DNA of 64,000 nt from Clostridium luticellarii (GCF_002995845.1 NZ_PVXP01000001.1:62001-126000); one strand, 5' to 3'; positions 25,920 through 36,475 are shown, counted from the first letter of the stretch. Numbers and translations are program-made. Notes: generated from the letters alone by a model not told the origin.

Positions 25920-28169
25920 TTATACGGCTTCCAGGGGAACTATTCCGTACATCAAATTCTTTATCCCCATTTTGTCAAATACTATGGTTAGTTTTATATC
26001 ATTTCCATTCTTTGATATGCTCACAATAGTTCCCACTCCAAATTTGCTGTGTCTAACCTTTATTCCCTCTTTTATGGCCTCAGGTTTCAAATACTTGTCA
26101 TTGGAAATATCATTTACAGGTGAAGCTTTCACCTCGTTTGACAAAGTATGAGAAACTACCTTTTTTGTCCATGAAAAAGTATTTTTATTTAAAATACTAT
26201 CTGAAAAACTGCTTACATTATTTTTCTTTACAGTATCATATTCTTTCAATCCACTAGATATTTCATCTATAAAATTTGACTGCTCATATGCCACTACTCT
26301 TCCAAACACCCTTCTACTCTCAGCAGAAGTCATGTAAAGCTGCTCTTTAGCCCTGGTTATACCAACATAGCACAGCCTTCTGGACTCTTCCATTTCTTTG
26401 GAATCATCCAGGGACTGTATACCCGGAAATATACCATTTTCCATTCCCACCATAAACACCACTGGAAATTCCAATCCCTTTGCACTGTGTACAGTCATAA
26501 GTACTACAGAATCTGCATTGTCATCAAAATTATCTATATCTGAAACCAGGGTTACCTTTTCCAGAAATGCGGAAAGAGAAGTATCCTCCGACGTAGATTC
26601 AAATTCAGAAGCAGCTGACACAAGTTCTTTTAAATTTTCCACTCTGCTTATACTGTCTGCCTCCTTGCTGTCCTTGAGTTCATCCAAATACCCTGTTATA
26701 TCCAATATTTCCCTTATCAAATTAGAAACAGGTATTTTATCTCTGCTCTTGATAAAGCTATTTATTATGCTTACAAACTTTTTTATGGAATTAATGCTTC
26801 TCTTAGATAGATTCATCACTTCGTCCGCATCCAAAATAACATTGTACAGGGATTCCTCCATAGAAGCAGCAAAACTCTGTATTTTCTGCACAGTAGAATC
26901 CCCTATATTCCTTTTGGGTACATTTATTATCCTTCTCAAGCTCACATCATCAAGAGGATTATTTATAAACTTCAAATATGCCATAATATCCTTTATTTCT
27001 TTTCTGTCATAGAACTTTAAACCTCCAATTATCCTGTAAGGTATATTGGCCTTCATAAATGCATCTTCAAAAATACGGGACTGGGCATTTGTTCTGTAGA
27101 GTACTGCAAAATCCCTATACTGTCTTTGGGGACTTTTTTCTAATGTCTCTTTTATTTTAAATGCCACATATCTTCCTTCATCCATATCAGAATAAGCCCT
27201 GTATAGTTTTATCTTACCCCCGTTTTCACTTTCAGTCCTAAGTACTTTCTTCTTCCTATTGGAATTATTGCTTATGACATCATTGGCGGCTTTCAATATA
27301 TTCCCCTTGGATCTGTAATTCTGTTCCAATTTTATTACCTTTGCATTTGGATAATCCTGCTCAAAATCCAGAATGTTTCTCACATCGGCACCTCTCCAGG
27401 CATAAATACACTGATCGTCGTCTCCCACCACACATATATTCTTATGACCCTGGGCCAGCAGTCTGACAAATTCATACTGAGATCTGTTGGTATCCTGGTA
27501 TTCATCCACCATTATATATTTGAACTTTCTCTGATAAAATTCAAGCACATCAGAATGATCTTTAAAAAGCTCCACAGTTTTATATATCAGATCGTCAAAA
27601 TCCAGAGCATTGTTGTCCTTAAGCTTCTTTTGATACAGCAAATAGACATCTGCAATTTTATTCATTCTAAAATTGCCTTCATTTTGCCTCTTGAACTGTT
27701 CAGGAGAAACCAGAACATCCTTTTGTGCACCAATTTTGTTTATTATCTCTCTATCCGTTATATCTTTGTCATTTATATTCAATTCCTTCATACATTGTTT
27801 TACAAGCACCTTTTGATCATAACTGTCATATATGGCAAAATTTTTATTATATCCAAGCTTATCTATTTCTCTTCTCAGTATTCTCACACAGCTTGAATGA
27901 AATGTAGATATCCACATGCCCTCCACTTCGTCTCCAACAAGTTCCCTTATTCTATCTTTCATCTCTCCTGCCGCCTTGTTGGTAAAAGTTATAGCCAGTA
28001 TTTTTGAAGGATATATATTCAAATCTTTAATCATATGGGCCACCCTGTGGGTAAGAACTCTGGTCTTTCCGGACCCTGCTCCTGCTAGAACCAACAGTGG
28101 TCCATCTATTGTAATCACTGCCTCATACTGTTCCTTATTCAAAAGATTCTTTAGATCCATAAAATTCAC
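25920..28169 (-). CDS. pcrA: ATP-dependent DNA helicase PcrA/UvrD
   Basis: 749 residues, superfamily 1A 3'-5' helicase involved in repair and replication restart. The Walker A site is GAGSGKTRVLTHR (about 33-45), Walker B is MVDEYQDTNRSQYE, and motif III is VVGDDDQCIYAWRGAD. Motif IV is KLEQNYRS, motif V is LMTVHSAKGLEFPVVF and motif VI is RLCYVGITRAKE. The C-terminal tail (about 690-749, IKVRHSKFGVGTIVSI) is the PcrA Tudor-like domain that contacts RNA polymerase. It is first in a pcrA-ligA pair. Confidence 0.96.
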   Translation of the reverse strand: MNFMDLKNLLNKEQYEAVITIDGPLLVLAGAGSGKTRVLTHRVAHMIKDLNIYPSKILAITFTNKAAGEMKDRIRELVGDEVEGMWISTFHSSCVRILRREIDKLGYNKNFAIYDSYDQKVLVKQCMKELNINDKDITDREIINKIGAQKDVLVSPEQFKRQNEGNFRMNKIADVYLLYQKKLKDNNALDFDDLIYKTVELFKDHSDVLEFYQRKFKYIMVDEYQDTNRSQYEFVRLLAQGHKNICVVGDDDQCIYAWRGADVRNILDFEQDYPNAKVIKLEQNYRSKGNILKAANDVISNNSNRKKKVLRTESENGGKIKLYRAYSDMDEGRYVAFKIKETLEKSPQRQYRDFAVLYRTNAQSRIFEDAFMKANIPYRIIGGLKFYDRKEIKDIMAYLKFINNPLDDVSLRRIINVPKRNIGDSTVQKIQSFAASMEESLYNVILDADEVMNLSKRSINSIKKFVSIINSFIKSRDKIPVSNLIREILDITGYLDELKDSKEADSISRVENLKELVSAASEFESTSEDTSLSAFLEKVTLVSDIDNFDDNADSVVLMTVHSAKGLEFPVVFMVGMENGIFPGIQSLDDSKEMEESRRLCYVGITRAKEQLYMTSAESRRVFGRVVAYEQSNFIDEISSGLKEYDTVKKNNVSSFSDSILNKNTFSWTKKVVSHTLSNEVKASPVNDISNDKYLKPEAIKEGIKVRHSKFGVGTIVSISKNGNDIKLTIVFDKMGIKNLMYGIVPLEAV

Positions 28170-28345
28170 TCCTAATTCTTATATTCGCACCATTGTAAAT
28201 ATCAAGTGATTTTCAAATTCAAGTTTAGCTGCATCTGCTTTATGTCTAATATTATAACATTTTAGCAATACTTTAATCATAATAAACATAAAAAATGTGC
28301 TGACATCCATCAACACACTTAAATTTTACTTATACTAAAAATGTT

Positions 28346-28639
28346 TTATTTCAACCTTTCCAATACTATCTTGTATCCATCACTTCCATAATTAAGACAC
28401 CTGTTTACCCTGCTTATAGTAGCGGTACTAGCTCCTGTTGCAGCTGCAATATCCAAATATGTCTTTTTATTGCTCAGCATTTTGGCCACTTGAAGCCTTT
28501 GTTCCAAGGATTTTATCTCATTTATGGTACATATATCATCAAAAAATCTATAACATTCTTCTTTAGTCTTCAAACTCAGTACCGCTTCGCACAGATAATC
28601 CATTTCTTTACTTTCTAATTTGGATTTATAATCTCCCAT
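28346..28639 (-). CDS. YerC/TrpR-like transcriptional regulator
   Basis: 97 residues of the TrpR-repressor superfamily, YerC/YecD type. A helix-turn-helix is visible in YLDIAAATGASTATISRVNR, preceded by the conserved INEIKSLEQRLQVAKML block. In Bacillus the homologue lies near pcrA as well, and its targets are poorly known. The start is the ATG at 28639, eight bases after AAGGAG; an in-frame GTG at 28648 overlaps the ribosome site. It is upstream of pcrA by 176 bases on the same strand, probably as a separate unit. Confidence 0.85.
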   Translation of the reverse strand: MGDYKSKLESKEMDYLCEAVLSLKTKEECYRFFDDICTINEIKSLEQRLQVAKMLSNKKTYLDIAAATGASTATISRVNRCLNYGSDGYKIVLERLK

Positions 28640-28791
28640 GAACGCCACTCCTTATTCATGTATGTTTGACAAAACAACTTTTATTTAATTTTATCACGTA
28701 TTAAAACATTAATCCATAAAACTGTAAATATTTTTGTAATATAACATTATTTATCCAATCTCAGTATACGCAAAAATGCAATTACAAAATA

Positions 28792-28822
28792 AAAACAGTC
28801 CATTGGGGCATGGACTGTTTGC
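28792..28822 (-). terminator. Terminator downstream of the pseudouridine synthase gene
   Basis: AAACAGTCCAT and ATGGACTGTTT pair perfectly with loop TGGGGC; on the minus strand TTTTATTTTG follows. A second hairpin (AAATAAAAAGG/CCTTTTATTT, 28827-28858) lies just upstream in the minus direction. Confidence 0.75.
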
Positions 28823-28971
28823 TCATAAATAAAAAGGGGGCTATCATTCCTTTTATTTATCCTTGCACATTCATTATAGTAAAATTAAAATAAAATATCA
28901 AGTAAAACATGAATTATTTCTATAAATACTTACATAAAATTTTTATATATCTGCATTAAAATACTTCATAT

Positions 28972-29688
28972 TTAAATTTTTTTTATTTTTTCAATTTCTT
29001 CTTTAGACAATTCTCTATATTTTCCTTCATCCAGACTATCCTCCAATTTTATGGGTCCAAATTGTATCCTTCTCAAATAAACCACATTTTTTCCCAGCGA
29101 GTTGAACATCCTCTTGATCTGGTGGAATTTGCCTTCTTGTATGATCACTTTCACCCTTGAACCATCACTGCCGGACTCCATAATATGGAGCAGTGCAGGC
29201 ATGCATTTATATCCATCCTTTAATACTATTCCATTTTTAAATCTGTTAACATCGTATTCATCCAAGGATTTATCTATCTCTGCATAATATACCTTATCCA
29301 CATGATTTTTAGGCGATATCAGCCTGTGATTCAATTCTCCATCATTGGTAATTATAAGCAGCCCCCTGGTATCTTTATCCAGCCTCCCTACAGGAAAAGG
29401 CTTAAATGCCTGATACTCAGGTTCCAGAATATCTATAACCGTTTCATCAAAATTGTCGAAAGTTGCAGATACAACCCCTTCCGGCTTATTCATCAAAATA
29501 TATATATTTTTTCTATATTCTATATTATCTCCTGCAACTTCTATCTTACAATTGGCGGGATCTATTTTCAATGAATTGTCTCTGGCTAACATTCCATTTA
29601 CTTTGACAACCCCACTTTTTATAAGCGATTTTACTTCCTTCCTGGTCCCATACCCTAAATTGGCCAATACTTTATCCAATCTATCCAC
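28972..29688 (-). CDS. RsuA/RluB-family pseudouridine synthase
   Basis: 238 residues. It converts uridine to pseudouridine in rRNA. An N-terminal S4 RNA-binding domain (MDRLDKVLANLGYGTRKEVK) precedes the catalytic domain with Asp in PVGRLDKDTRGLLI. The family's IYILMNKPEGVVSATFD and LISPKNHVDKVYYAEI blocks and the C-terminal GKFHQIKRMFNSLGK are also present. The KPEGVVSA-D and T-V-x-D-L form is closer to RsuA (16S position 516) than to RluB, but the exact target cannot be settled by eye. Confidence 0.88.
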   Translation of the reverse strand: MDRLDKVLANLGYGTRKEVKSLIKSGVVKVNGMLARDNSLKIDPANCKIEVAGDNIEYRKNIYILMNKPEGVVSATFDNFDETVIDILEPEYQAFKPFPVGRLDKDTRGLLIITNDGELNHRLISPKNHVDKVYYAEIDKSLDEYDVNRFKNGIVLKDGYKCMPALLHIMESGSDGSRVKVIIQEGKFHQIKRMFNSLGKNVVYLRRIQFGPIKLEDSLDEGKYRELSKEEIEKIKKI

Positions 29689-29852
29689 TCTGTTACCTCC
29701 CTCTTCACCAACATTATATTATTCCAATATTCAAGGTAAAAAATACCGGAAAAATATTTTTTAAAAATTAATACAATTAAATAAATTGCTGCAGAACATT
29801 TTTACCAATATTCTGCAGCATCCTATATTCTATCATCTGGTTTACTTTTCTA

Positions 29853-30524
29853 CTATCCATAATATTGCATAACCTTCTGCACATAATTCCTGGTTTCATA
29901 AGGCAGTTTGGAAATATCCGAAACACTGTCCACACCTCTGCTCTTCAAAGTCCCGGGTCCTGCATTGTATGCTGCCAGAGCCAATTCTCTAGAGTTTCCG
30001 TACATATTCAGCATATTTCTCAAATATTCCGTACCGGCATCTACATTCTGATCTATATCGTAGGGATCTGTTACTCCCAGGCTGCTGGCCGTTCCAGGCA
30101 TAAGCTGCATAAGTCCCTCAGCTCCTGCAGAAGACCTGGCTTCCGGATTAAAACCGGATTCCTGTTTTATAACAGCCATTATTAGATCTTTATCAACTCC
30201 ATATTTTCTGGAAGCTTTTTCTACCGCTTCATCAATATTTGAATTTCCACTTTGCACATCGCTTTTCACACTATTGTAAATAGTATTCAGCCTTTGCCCG
30301 CCTCCATATCCAAGCTTGCTTAAATCTTCGTCTCCCAAAGATAACTTGGATATATCTATATTGCCGCTGCTGTCAGAAAGTGCTTTTGTCAAGCTTTCCA
30401 TAACAAGCTGGAAAGAGTCCCCATCTTGAAAAGCCTGTTTAAATATTTCAGTCATCATTTGGAACTGAAGAACTTTTTGAAGACTTTTATCCTGATCCGA
30501 AGAACTTATATTATTTACACTCAT
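29853..30524 (-). CDS. Lytic transglycosylase, SLT domain
   Basis: 223 residues. The C-terminal half (about 105-220) is a soluble lytic transglycosylase/lysozyme-like domain. Its catalytic Glu is in IKQESGFNPEARSSAGAEG, followed by LMQLMPGTASSLG and ALAAYNAGPG. It cleaves peptidoglycan glycan strands non-hydrolytically. No signal peptide is seen; the first 100 residues (DQDKSLQKVLQFQMMTEIFK) are helical and polar. This layout is typical of clostridial flagellum- or sporulation-associated SLT proteins with non-classical export. It follows the seven-repeat protein gene by 70 bases. Confidence 0.88.
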   Translation of the reverse strand: MSVNNISSSDQDKSLQKVLQFQMMTEIFKQAFQDGDSFQLVMESLTKALSDSSGNIDISKLSLGDEDLSKLGYGGGQRLNTIYNSVKSDVQSGNSNIDEAVEKASRKYGVDKDLIMAVIKQESGFNPEARSSAGAEGLMQLMPGTASSLGVTDPYDIDQNVDAGTEYLRNMLNMYGNSRELALAAYNAGPGTLKSRGVDSVSDISKLPYETRNYVQKVMQYYG

Positions 30525-30593
30525 TTTCTCACCTGCTTAAAAAATATACTATATTTTTTTATCGTTTTAAATTTTATCGACTTTAGTTTACTA

Positions 30594-32597
30594 CTATTCA
30601 GCTCTAAATGAAAGTATATCGTAATCTTCATAGGCTGCTTTACTGTACTGGCTTTTACAGAGAACCAGTATTTTGTACTCACTTTTATTAAATGGAATGA
30701 AAGTATAATAATTCTTCCTGCTGTAGCCCTGAACTAAATTCCAGTCTCCTTTTTCCAAAATATAGAACTCATAAACTACATCCTTCCCCCCTTCACTATG
30801 AACCGTAAATGTAACCGGCACACTGCAGTTAAATTTCAAATTGTCACAGGTTATTCTTGTATTTGTCACAGGAAGTGCTTCGTTTACTTCTACACATACC
30901 TTTCTTTTACAATCAAATTCCCTTTTGCTTTTAATATTTTTTGCAAAAATATCCACCTTGTATGTTCCGCTGTACTTTGGTACAAAAGCATATATCTTTT
31001 GAGGCACAAAATCTGTTTCTTCCACTTTATGGCCATTTATATTGAGTACATATTTTATAACAACATTCCTGGTGTTCTGAGTTATAGAATTTATTACGAT
31101 CTCGTCTCCCACCAAAAAATGCTCTCTTGCAGGATACAATAGATAATCAATTACTGCAGGGATATAATCAAGAACCTCCAGGCTTATTATTGAATGACAG
31201 TCATATTCCCTATCAGAATACCTGTCCCTGACCCTGGTCTCCAACTCATACCTACCACTTTCATCAGGAATGAATTCCACAAGATTATCACTGCTGTAAT
31301 CAATATTTTTAAATTGAATTCCATCTTTTCTTATTAAAAAGCCATATTTAAGATCAACTCCACCCGAAGCATTTACTTTAGCCTTAACAGTTTCACCTTT
31401 TAATATAGATTTATCCTTGTTTAAAATCACACCTTCAATATTAACCGGTTCTCTGCTCTTTTCATCTATAATATAATCCAAATATTCTATAGCTTCATAA
31501 TTTCCATGAAAAGATTTATCCTTTACCATTAAAATAAGTTTATACTTACCCGGCTGCCTGCTTTCCCAAACATAACTGTCACAGGTAGTATATCCTGAAT
31601 CCTCGCTGCAGTCTCCTTCAATCACATATCTGTACAAGACTTCTCTTCCACCTATAATCTCTGCTTTTAAAGTGATCTTGACACCGCACAGCTGAGGATA
31701 ATTCATATCTGTAGTGAAATTTTTTATATAAATTTTATCATATTTTTTTACTTTAAAGTTCAAAACCGCTCTGTCATCAAATTCACTCATGGAATATATA
31801 TCTTTGGCAAGACATAGAAGTCTGTATTCGCCGCTCTTTTTTTCGACATAACCTGCTATCCTCTTTGTGGAGTAATCCTGGACACATTGTGCTGCTCCCT
31901 CTGAATCTATCTTAAAAAACTTATAAAGTACAGTTCTGCCATCATCATGATCCGAATTTACTTGAAAAATCAACTCAGAGTCCTCCAGAAGATCAGAGGT
32001 CAGACATCTAAAATCAGTTATGACTACACTTTTCAGGGGATGTACCTGAAATTCCACACTTTGAAAATCATCAAAATCATTTTGTGAATCAATATTTTTA
32101 CACTCCACTAATATTTCACCTTTTCCCTGACTCTTAACCACCCAGGAGAGTGTATTGTCAGCAGAATAATCTTTTATCATCTCCCACTCATCTTCTATTC
32201 TTATCCAATACCTGAACAAAAGTGGAAATTTATTAGTCTCTACTGTTACATGAAGCTTGTCCCCTAATTCTAATTCATTATTATCTATATAAATACCGCT
32301 TATCAGCTTCTCCTCTGATTTTCCTATTATATAATCCATTTTGGATATATAATCAAAACTTTTGTTACCGTCTATTTTTTTAGCCTGTACCATCAATATG
32401 TATTTACCATCTTTTTCAGGGATCCACTCCACTTTTTCTTCGCCTGTAAAATCCTTCAAGGTGTCCCATATTCCATTACATCCCACCATATACTTGTAAA
32501 TAAGTTCCTGTTTCAAGTTATTATCTACATTTATAACAACCTTTGACTTTTTGGCCTGTGGACTTTTTAAACTACAATTTATAGTCAATTCATTCAT
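30594..32597 (-). CDS. Seven-repeat beta-sandwich protein (triple-tyrosine / Y_Y_Y type)
   Basis: 667 residues made of seven tandem units of about 95 residues and nothing else. Each unit has a strand pair V-x-YKF/YRY, a turn D/Y-S-x-x-N/K and a final Y-x-x-x-V/C-x-AK-x-x-x-S-x-x-x-FDD/YD pattern. Examples are DYSTKRIAGYVEKKSGEYRL and DYSSDNLVEFIPDESGRYEL. These match Y_Y_Y (triple tyrosine) domains found outside two-component sensors in clostridia. No signal peptide, helix or enzyme domain is seen, so it may be a cytoplasmic or unconventionally exported scaffold. The lytic transglycosylase gene follows, so a link to the cell wall is possible. Confidence 0.78.
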   Translation of the reverse strand: MNELTINCSLKSPQAKKSKVVINVDNNLKQELIYKYMVGCNGIWDTLKDFTGEEKVEWIPEKDGKYILMVQAKKIDGNKSFDYISKMDYIIGKSEEKLISGIYIDNNELELGDKLHVTVETNKFPLLFRYWIRIEDEWEMIKDYSADNTLSWVVKSQGKGEILVECKNIDSQNDFDDFQSVEFQVHPLKSVVITDFRCLTSDLLEDSELIFQVNSDHDDGRTVLYKFFKIDSEGAAQCVQDYSTKRIAGYVEKKSGEYRLLCLAKDIYSMSEFDDRAVLNFKVKKYDKIYIKNFTTDMNYPQLCGVKITLKAEIIGGREVLYRYVIEGDCSEDSGYTTCDSYVWESRQPGKYKLILMVKDKSFHGNYEAIEYLDYIIDEKSREPVNIEGVILNKDKSILKGETVKAKVNASGGVDLKYGFLIRKDGIQFKNIDYSSDNLVEFIPDESGRYELETRVRDRYSDREYDCHSIISLEVLDYIPAVIDYLLYPAREHFLVGDEIVINSITQNTRNVVIKYVLNINGHKVEETDFVPQKIYAFVPKYSGTYKVDIFAKNIKSKREFDCKRKVCVEVNEALPVTNTRITCDNLKFNCSVPVTFTVHSEGGKDVVYEFYILEKGDWNLVQGYSRKNYYTFIPFNKSEYKILVLCKSQYSKAAYEDYDILSFRAE

Positions 32598-32741
32598 CTA
32601 AATCATCCCCTATGTGAAATAATTCCTTAAATTAGATTTCCCTAACTTATATTATACTATAATTCCATATTTTGTAATAGTATTTTTATATATTTTGTTC
32701 ATCACAATTTGGAAATAGATTCAGATAATAAAAACTAAATA

Positions 32742-33185
32742 TCAATGACATGCAATCAACTTGAGCAAATTTTTTTCAAGCCTGCAATCGTCTTGTTTAG
32801 TCCGTTTCTTAGCATTAGAAGTTCTTCCACCGGATCTTCTCACTTTAGAAGATATATGTCTCTCAAAAAGAAGCTTATCTATATTATCATTGCTGTATAT
32901 ATATCCTTTGGGACTTATGGCATACGCATTTTTGCCAAGAGCCATAGCTGCAACTCCATAATCCTGGCTGACTACTATGTCTCCACTTTCAGTCTTATTT
33001 ATAAGTGCCATATCCACACTTTGAAACCCACTGTCCACATACTCCACGACACTGTAGTCAGAATTCAAAATATGATTTAAATCACAGTACATTCTCACCT
33101 GTATATTGTTTTCCTGGGCTATATTTTCTATTATATCCTTTCCCGGACAAGCATCTGCATCCACAAGTATCTTCATATTTGTCAT
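32742..33185 (-). CDS. YaiI/YqxD family (DUF188) protein
   Basis: 147 residues. The start MKILVDADACPGKDII and the internal DIVVSQDYGVAAMAL, KGYIYSNDNID and RRSGGRTSNAKKRTKQD are the family's conserved blocks. The fold is related to PIN-domain nucleases, with the two early Asp residues likely metal ligands. The biological role is not established. AAGGAGG lies six bases before the ATG at 33185. It is followed on the chromosome by unrelated genes and is probably co-transcribed with the small membrane gene 10 bases upstream. Confidence 0.92.
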   Translation of the reverse strand: MTNMKILVDADACPGKDIIENIAQENNIQVRMYCDLNHILNSDYSVVEYVDSGFQSVDMALINKTESGDIVVSQDYGVAAMALGKNAYAISPKGYIYSNDNIDKLLFERHISSKVRRSGGRTSNAKKRTKQDDCRLEKNLLKLIACH

Positions 33186-33195
33186 TCTGCCTCCT

Positions 33196-33426
33196 TTATT
33201 TTTTCTGTTTTTTACTGTCTTTCAACTTATCTTTGTTACTTTTTAAAAAATTAACTTTCAGCAAAACCGTAAGCCCAGCAAGGGCCAGTGCACACAAAAT
33301 AGAAATAGCCAAAATTTTCACTACCGCCAAAGGATTTAGACTTGAAGTATTCACGTAATTTATCATACAGAACAAAATCATGTATATTATTAAGGATTTA
33401 ATAAACACCTTCTTTGTATTCTTCAT
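33196..33426 (-). CDS. Small two-helix membrane protein
   Basis: 76 residues. Helices lie at about 8-25 and 34-58 (AVVKILAISILCALALAGLT), and a lysine-rich tail ends KLKDSKKQKK. No family is recognised. AGGAGGAAATTTTT precedes the ATG. The stop is 10 bases from the YaiI-type gene on the same strand, so the pair is likely an operon. The region 33427-33545 upstream holds no convincing gene. Confidence 0.65.
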   Translation of the reverse strand: MKNTKKVFIKSLIIYMILFCMINYVNTSSLNPLAVVKILAISILCALALAGLTVLLKVNFLKSNKDKLKDSKKQKK

Positions 33427-33545
33427 AAAAATTTCCTCCTATCAGACAAAAGCCTCATTATATTTATCATTATAGCCCAGGGCATAAATAACTGTCAATG
33501 CACACAACATGGCAATGGCCATCGTTTTCTTCAATAATTGAATGC

Positions 33546-33587
33546 AATAAAATATGCCTGCTCTACAACAATTAAGCCAGGCAGGCA
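33546..33587 (-). terminator. Terminator of pgi
   Basis: TGCCTGC and GCAGGCA pair around a 19-base loop; on the minus strand the stem is followed by TATTTTATT. It lies eight bases after the pgi stop. Confidence 0.7.
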
Positions 33588-33595
33588 AAACTAAA

Positions 33596-34960
33596 TCATG
33601 AATTAAGTCTCTTTTCCAATTCCATCTTTTTATCTTCATAGCCGGGTTTGCCAAGGAGGGCAAACATATTTTTCTTATACGCCTCAACTCCAGGCTGATT
33701 GAAGGGGTTTATCTCCATCAGATACCCGCTGATTCCGCAAGCTCTCTCGAAAAAATATACCATATATCCAAAATAGTAAGCTGTCAATTCAGGTATATTT
33801 AAAATCGCCACAGGTACATTTCCGTCACTGTGAGCCAGAACAGTTCCTCTAAATGCCTGATGATTTACAAAATCCATGGATTTTCCATCCAAAAAGTTGA
33901 GTCCATCAAGATTTCCTTCATCTCTTTCTATGAACATCTCTTTCCTGGGTCTCTCCACATTTATAAAAGTCTCAAAAATTATTCTGAGTCCCTGCTGTAT
34001 ATATTGACCCATGGAATGCAGATCCGTTGAGAAATCCACTGAAGCAGGAAATATCCCCTTATTTTCCTTGCCCTGACTCTCTGCAAAGAGCTGCTTCCAC
34101 CATTCACCAAAGTAATGAAGACAGGGTTCAAAATTCACTATCATTTCAATGGTCTTATCTTTTTTATACAATATGCTTCTAGCTGCTGCATATTGATATG
34201 AAAAATTTTCTCTCAAATCCCGAACTCTATATTCTCTCCAGGCATCCGCGGCTCCTTTCATCAACTCATCTATATCTATACCCGCTGCTGCTATAGGCAA
34301 AAGCCCCACTGCCGTAAGTACGGAATATCTGCCGCCTACATCGTCCGGTATGGTGAAGGTTTCGTAGCCCTCCTCATCCGCTGTTTTTTTCAGGGCACCT
34401 TTTTCCCTGTCTGTAGTCACATATATTCTCTCTTTAGCTCCTTCTCTGCCATACTTTTGTTCCATAATTTTTTTAAACATCCTGAAAGCAACAGCAGGTT
34501 CAATAGTCGTACCGGATTTCGAAATTACGTTTATAGATAGATCCACTTTTTCTAAAAGATGGAGCAAATCGTGCATATAAGTGGAGCTCATGTTGTTGCC
34601 TGCATAAAATACGGCTAAATTTTCCCTTCTATTTTCCGGCAGTACATTGTTGAAATTATGTGAAAGCATTTCTATAGCTGCCCTAGCTCCAAGGTATGAT
34701 CCTCCTATCCCTATCACCAGTAATGCACTGGAATTCTTCCTGATCTTTTCTGCCGCAGTTTTTATTCTTTGAAATTCATCTTTATCATAGTTTACCGGCA
34801 AATCCACCCACCCCAGCGCATCACTTCCTCTTCCCGTCTTGTTTTCCAGCATGTCATGCGCAATTGATATGTCGGGCTGCATATCAATTATTTCCCTTTC
34901 TTCTATATAAGGTACTATTTTGCTCAAATCCAATTTTATGCCTTTATTTATCACAGCCAA
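33596..34960 (-). CDS. pgi: Glucose-6-phosphate isomerase
   Basis: 454 residues. It interconverts glucose-6-phosphate and fructose-6-phosphate in glycolysis and gluconeogenesis. Family signatures are [49 protein letters not shown] (signature 1) and the C-terminal [18 protein letters not shown] (signature 2). The active-site Glu and Lys regions are intact. The length fits the short Firmicute-type PGI. It is monocistronic with its own terminator. Confidence 0.97.
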   Translation of the reverse strand: MAVINKGIKLDLSKIVPYIEEREIIDMQPDISIAHDMLENKTGRGSDALGWVDLPVNYDKDEFQRIKTAAEKIRKNSSALLVIGIGGSYLGARAAIEMLSHNFNNVLPENRRENLAVFYAGNNMSSTYMHDLLHLLEKVDLSINVISKSGTTIEPAVAFRMFKKIMEQKYGREGAKERIYVTTDREKGALKKTADEEGYETFTIPDDVGGRYSVLTAVGLLPIAAAGIDIDELMKGAADAWREYRVRDLRENFSYQYAAARSILYKKDKTIEMIVNFEPCLHYFGEWWKQLFAESQGKENKGIFPASVDFSTDLHSMGQYIQQGLRIIFETFINVERPRKEMFIERDEGNLDGLNFLDGKSMDFVNHQAFRGTVLAHSDGNVPVAILNIPELTAYYFGYMVYFFERACGISGYLMEINPFNQPGVEAYKKNMFALLGKPGYEDKKMELEKRLNS

Positions 34961-35186
34961 TTTCCACCTCCAGCATTTATAACTTTTTATTAATATAATA
35001 GTATACTGCTATTATTAAATCTACCTTAAAAAATACTCATTTATAATTTACCCAATATTTTTGCATCTATTATACATTCTATAAGGAAAAATACAGCTTG
35101 TCACGCCAATTGGAAAAATATTCACAAAAACTAACAAAGACTTATTAAAAATATCTTCGCAATGAGGAGGAATATTGCACTATTGC

Positions 35187-36074
35187 TTACCTGATTGGCA
35201 TAGAGTGCAGTTTGTCAATTTTAGATAAAATTACTGCAATAAAAATGATTATACACCCAATAATCATTTTTTTCGTGAATACTTCTCCCATTAAGAGTAC
35301 GGATAAAAAACATCCAAAAACCGACTCCAACGATAATATTATTGAAGCACGGGTATCAGATGTATATTTCTGTGCTGCGTTTTGTACCAGGAATGCAATA
35401 GCAGTGTTGAATATTATGAGGTATAATATTCCATATATTCCCTTAATGTCCGGAACATGCATAGGAGGTTCAAATATCAACGCACTTATCAATGTAAATA
35501 TTCCTGCGGATAATAACTGCACTGTGGTTAAATTTATAGGATTTATGTTTCTTCTGGCGTAGATTCCAATCAAAATTATCTGAAAAGAATATACAACTGT
35601 AAAAAGCAGTGTCAGACTATCGCCAAAACCTATGGATATATTTTGCTGCAGACTCAAAAAGCCTATGCCTATCAAAGTTAGAAATCCCGCCAATATTGCA
35701 TAGATATTAGGTATCTTTCTGATTACCAGCCAGGAAGCAAAAGGCACCATTGCAGCATAGGAAGCAGTTAAAAATGATTGTTTCCCAGGTGTAGTATATT
35801 TAAGTCCAACAGTTTGAAAGGTCTGTCCTACATACAAGATCAGACCCAGTATAATCCCAGCTATAAAACTTTGCCTGTCTATTTTTATTACCTTTTTAAA
35901 AAATATAATATATAAAATAATTCCCGAGCATAAAAACCTAAATGACAGCAAATAAAATGGAGTAATGCTTGACAAGGCTACTTTAGCAGCTATAAAACCT
36001 CCACCCCATATCAGGGCAACTAATAAAAGTGAAATATCTGCAATTAATGATTCTTTCCCGCCTGTATTTTTCAC
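35187..36074 (-). CDS. EamA/DMT-family transporter
   Basis: 295 residues with ten predicted membrane helices in two EamA repeats. The first begins LLVALIWGGGFIAAKVALSSI and the second LTLLFTVVYSFQIILIGIYA. The helix-5 signature ASWLVIRKIPNIYAILAGFL and the final VFGCFLSVLLMGEVFTKKM are typical. Such proteins export metabolites or amino acids; the substrate cannot be told from the sequence. GGAGTG precedes the ATG at 36074. It stands at the edge of the degraded island. Confidence 0.88.
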   Translation of the reverse strand: MKNTGGKESLIADISLLLVALIWGGGFIAAKVALSSITPFYLLSFRFLCSGIILYIIFFKKVIKIDRQSFIAGIILGLILYVGQTFQTVGLKYTTPGKQSFLTASYAAMVPFASWLVIRKIPNIYAILAGFLTLIGIGFLSLQQNISIGFGDSLTLLFTVVYSFQIILIGIYARRNINPINLTTVQLLSAGIFTLISALIFEPPMHVPDIKGIYGILYLIIFNTAIAFLVQNAAQKYTSDTRASIILSLESVFGCFLSVLLMGEVFTKKMIIGCIIIFIAVILSKIDKLHSMPIR

Positions 36075-36475
36075 CTATATACACTCCTTGTATAATGTAG
36101 ATCATAACATTCAATAAAAAACTATCTTGAATTCTTATGAATATTACAACTAACTAAAATGCTACACTTATTATACAATATTTTATTTTACAGTAGAAAA
36201 ATATTTGGGCTTTTACCTTTCAAATTTCTCAGTCTGACAACTCATTTGTTCCTTGTAATACATCGCTGCCGCTATGTTATCAATCTTGCTTTATGATAAA
36301 ATTAATTTAGGTAATTTGATGAATTTCTAGAAATATTTATAAAAGTAATAAAAAATACCATAAAAGAGTGTATTTTTTGCTCCAATTATAATATAATAAT
36401 AAGGTATGTAGGTGAGCGATTACAGAGAAATTGTAAATTCACAAAATCATGTTATACGAGAAAAACCTATATATA
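36075..36475. other. Gene-free stretch upstream of the EamA gene
   Basis: No gene is visible. A possible plus-strand small RNA could start after TATAAT near 36387, run through GGTGAGCGATTACAGAGAA and end at the 36476 hairpin. The same 5' sequence, inverted in the DNA, recurs at about 36727-36750 in front of the 64-residue membrane gene. Confidence 0.35.

Noticed and set aside
33442-33687. An 81-codon minus-strand frame overlapping the end of pgi
   Set aside because: It overlaps pgi in another frame, crosses the pgi terminator and has no ribosome site.
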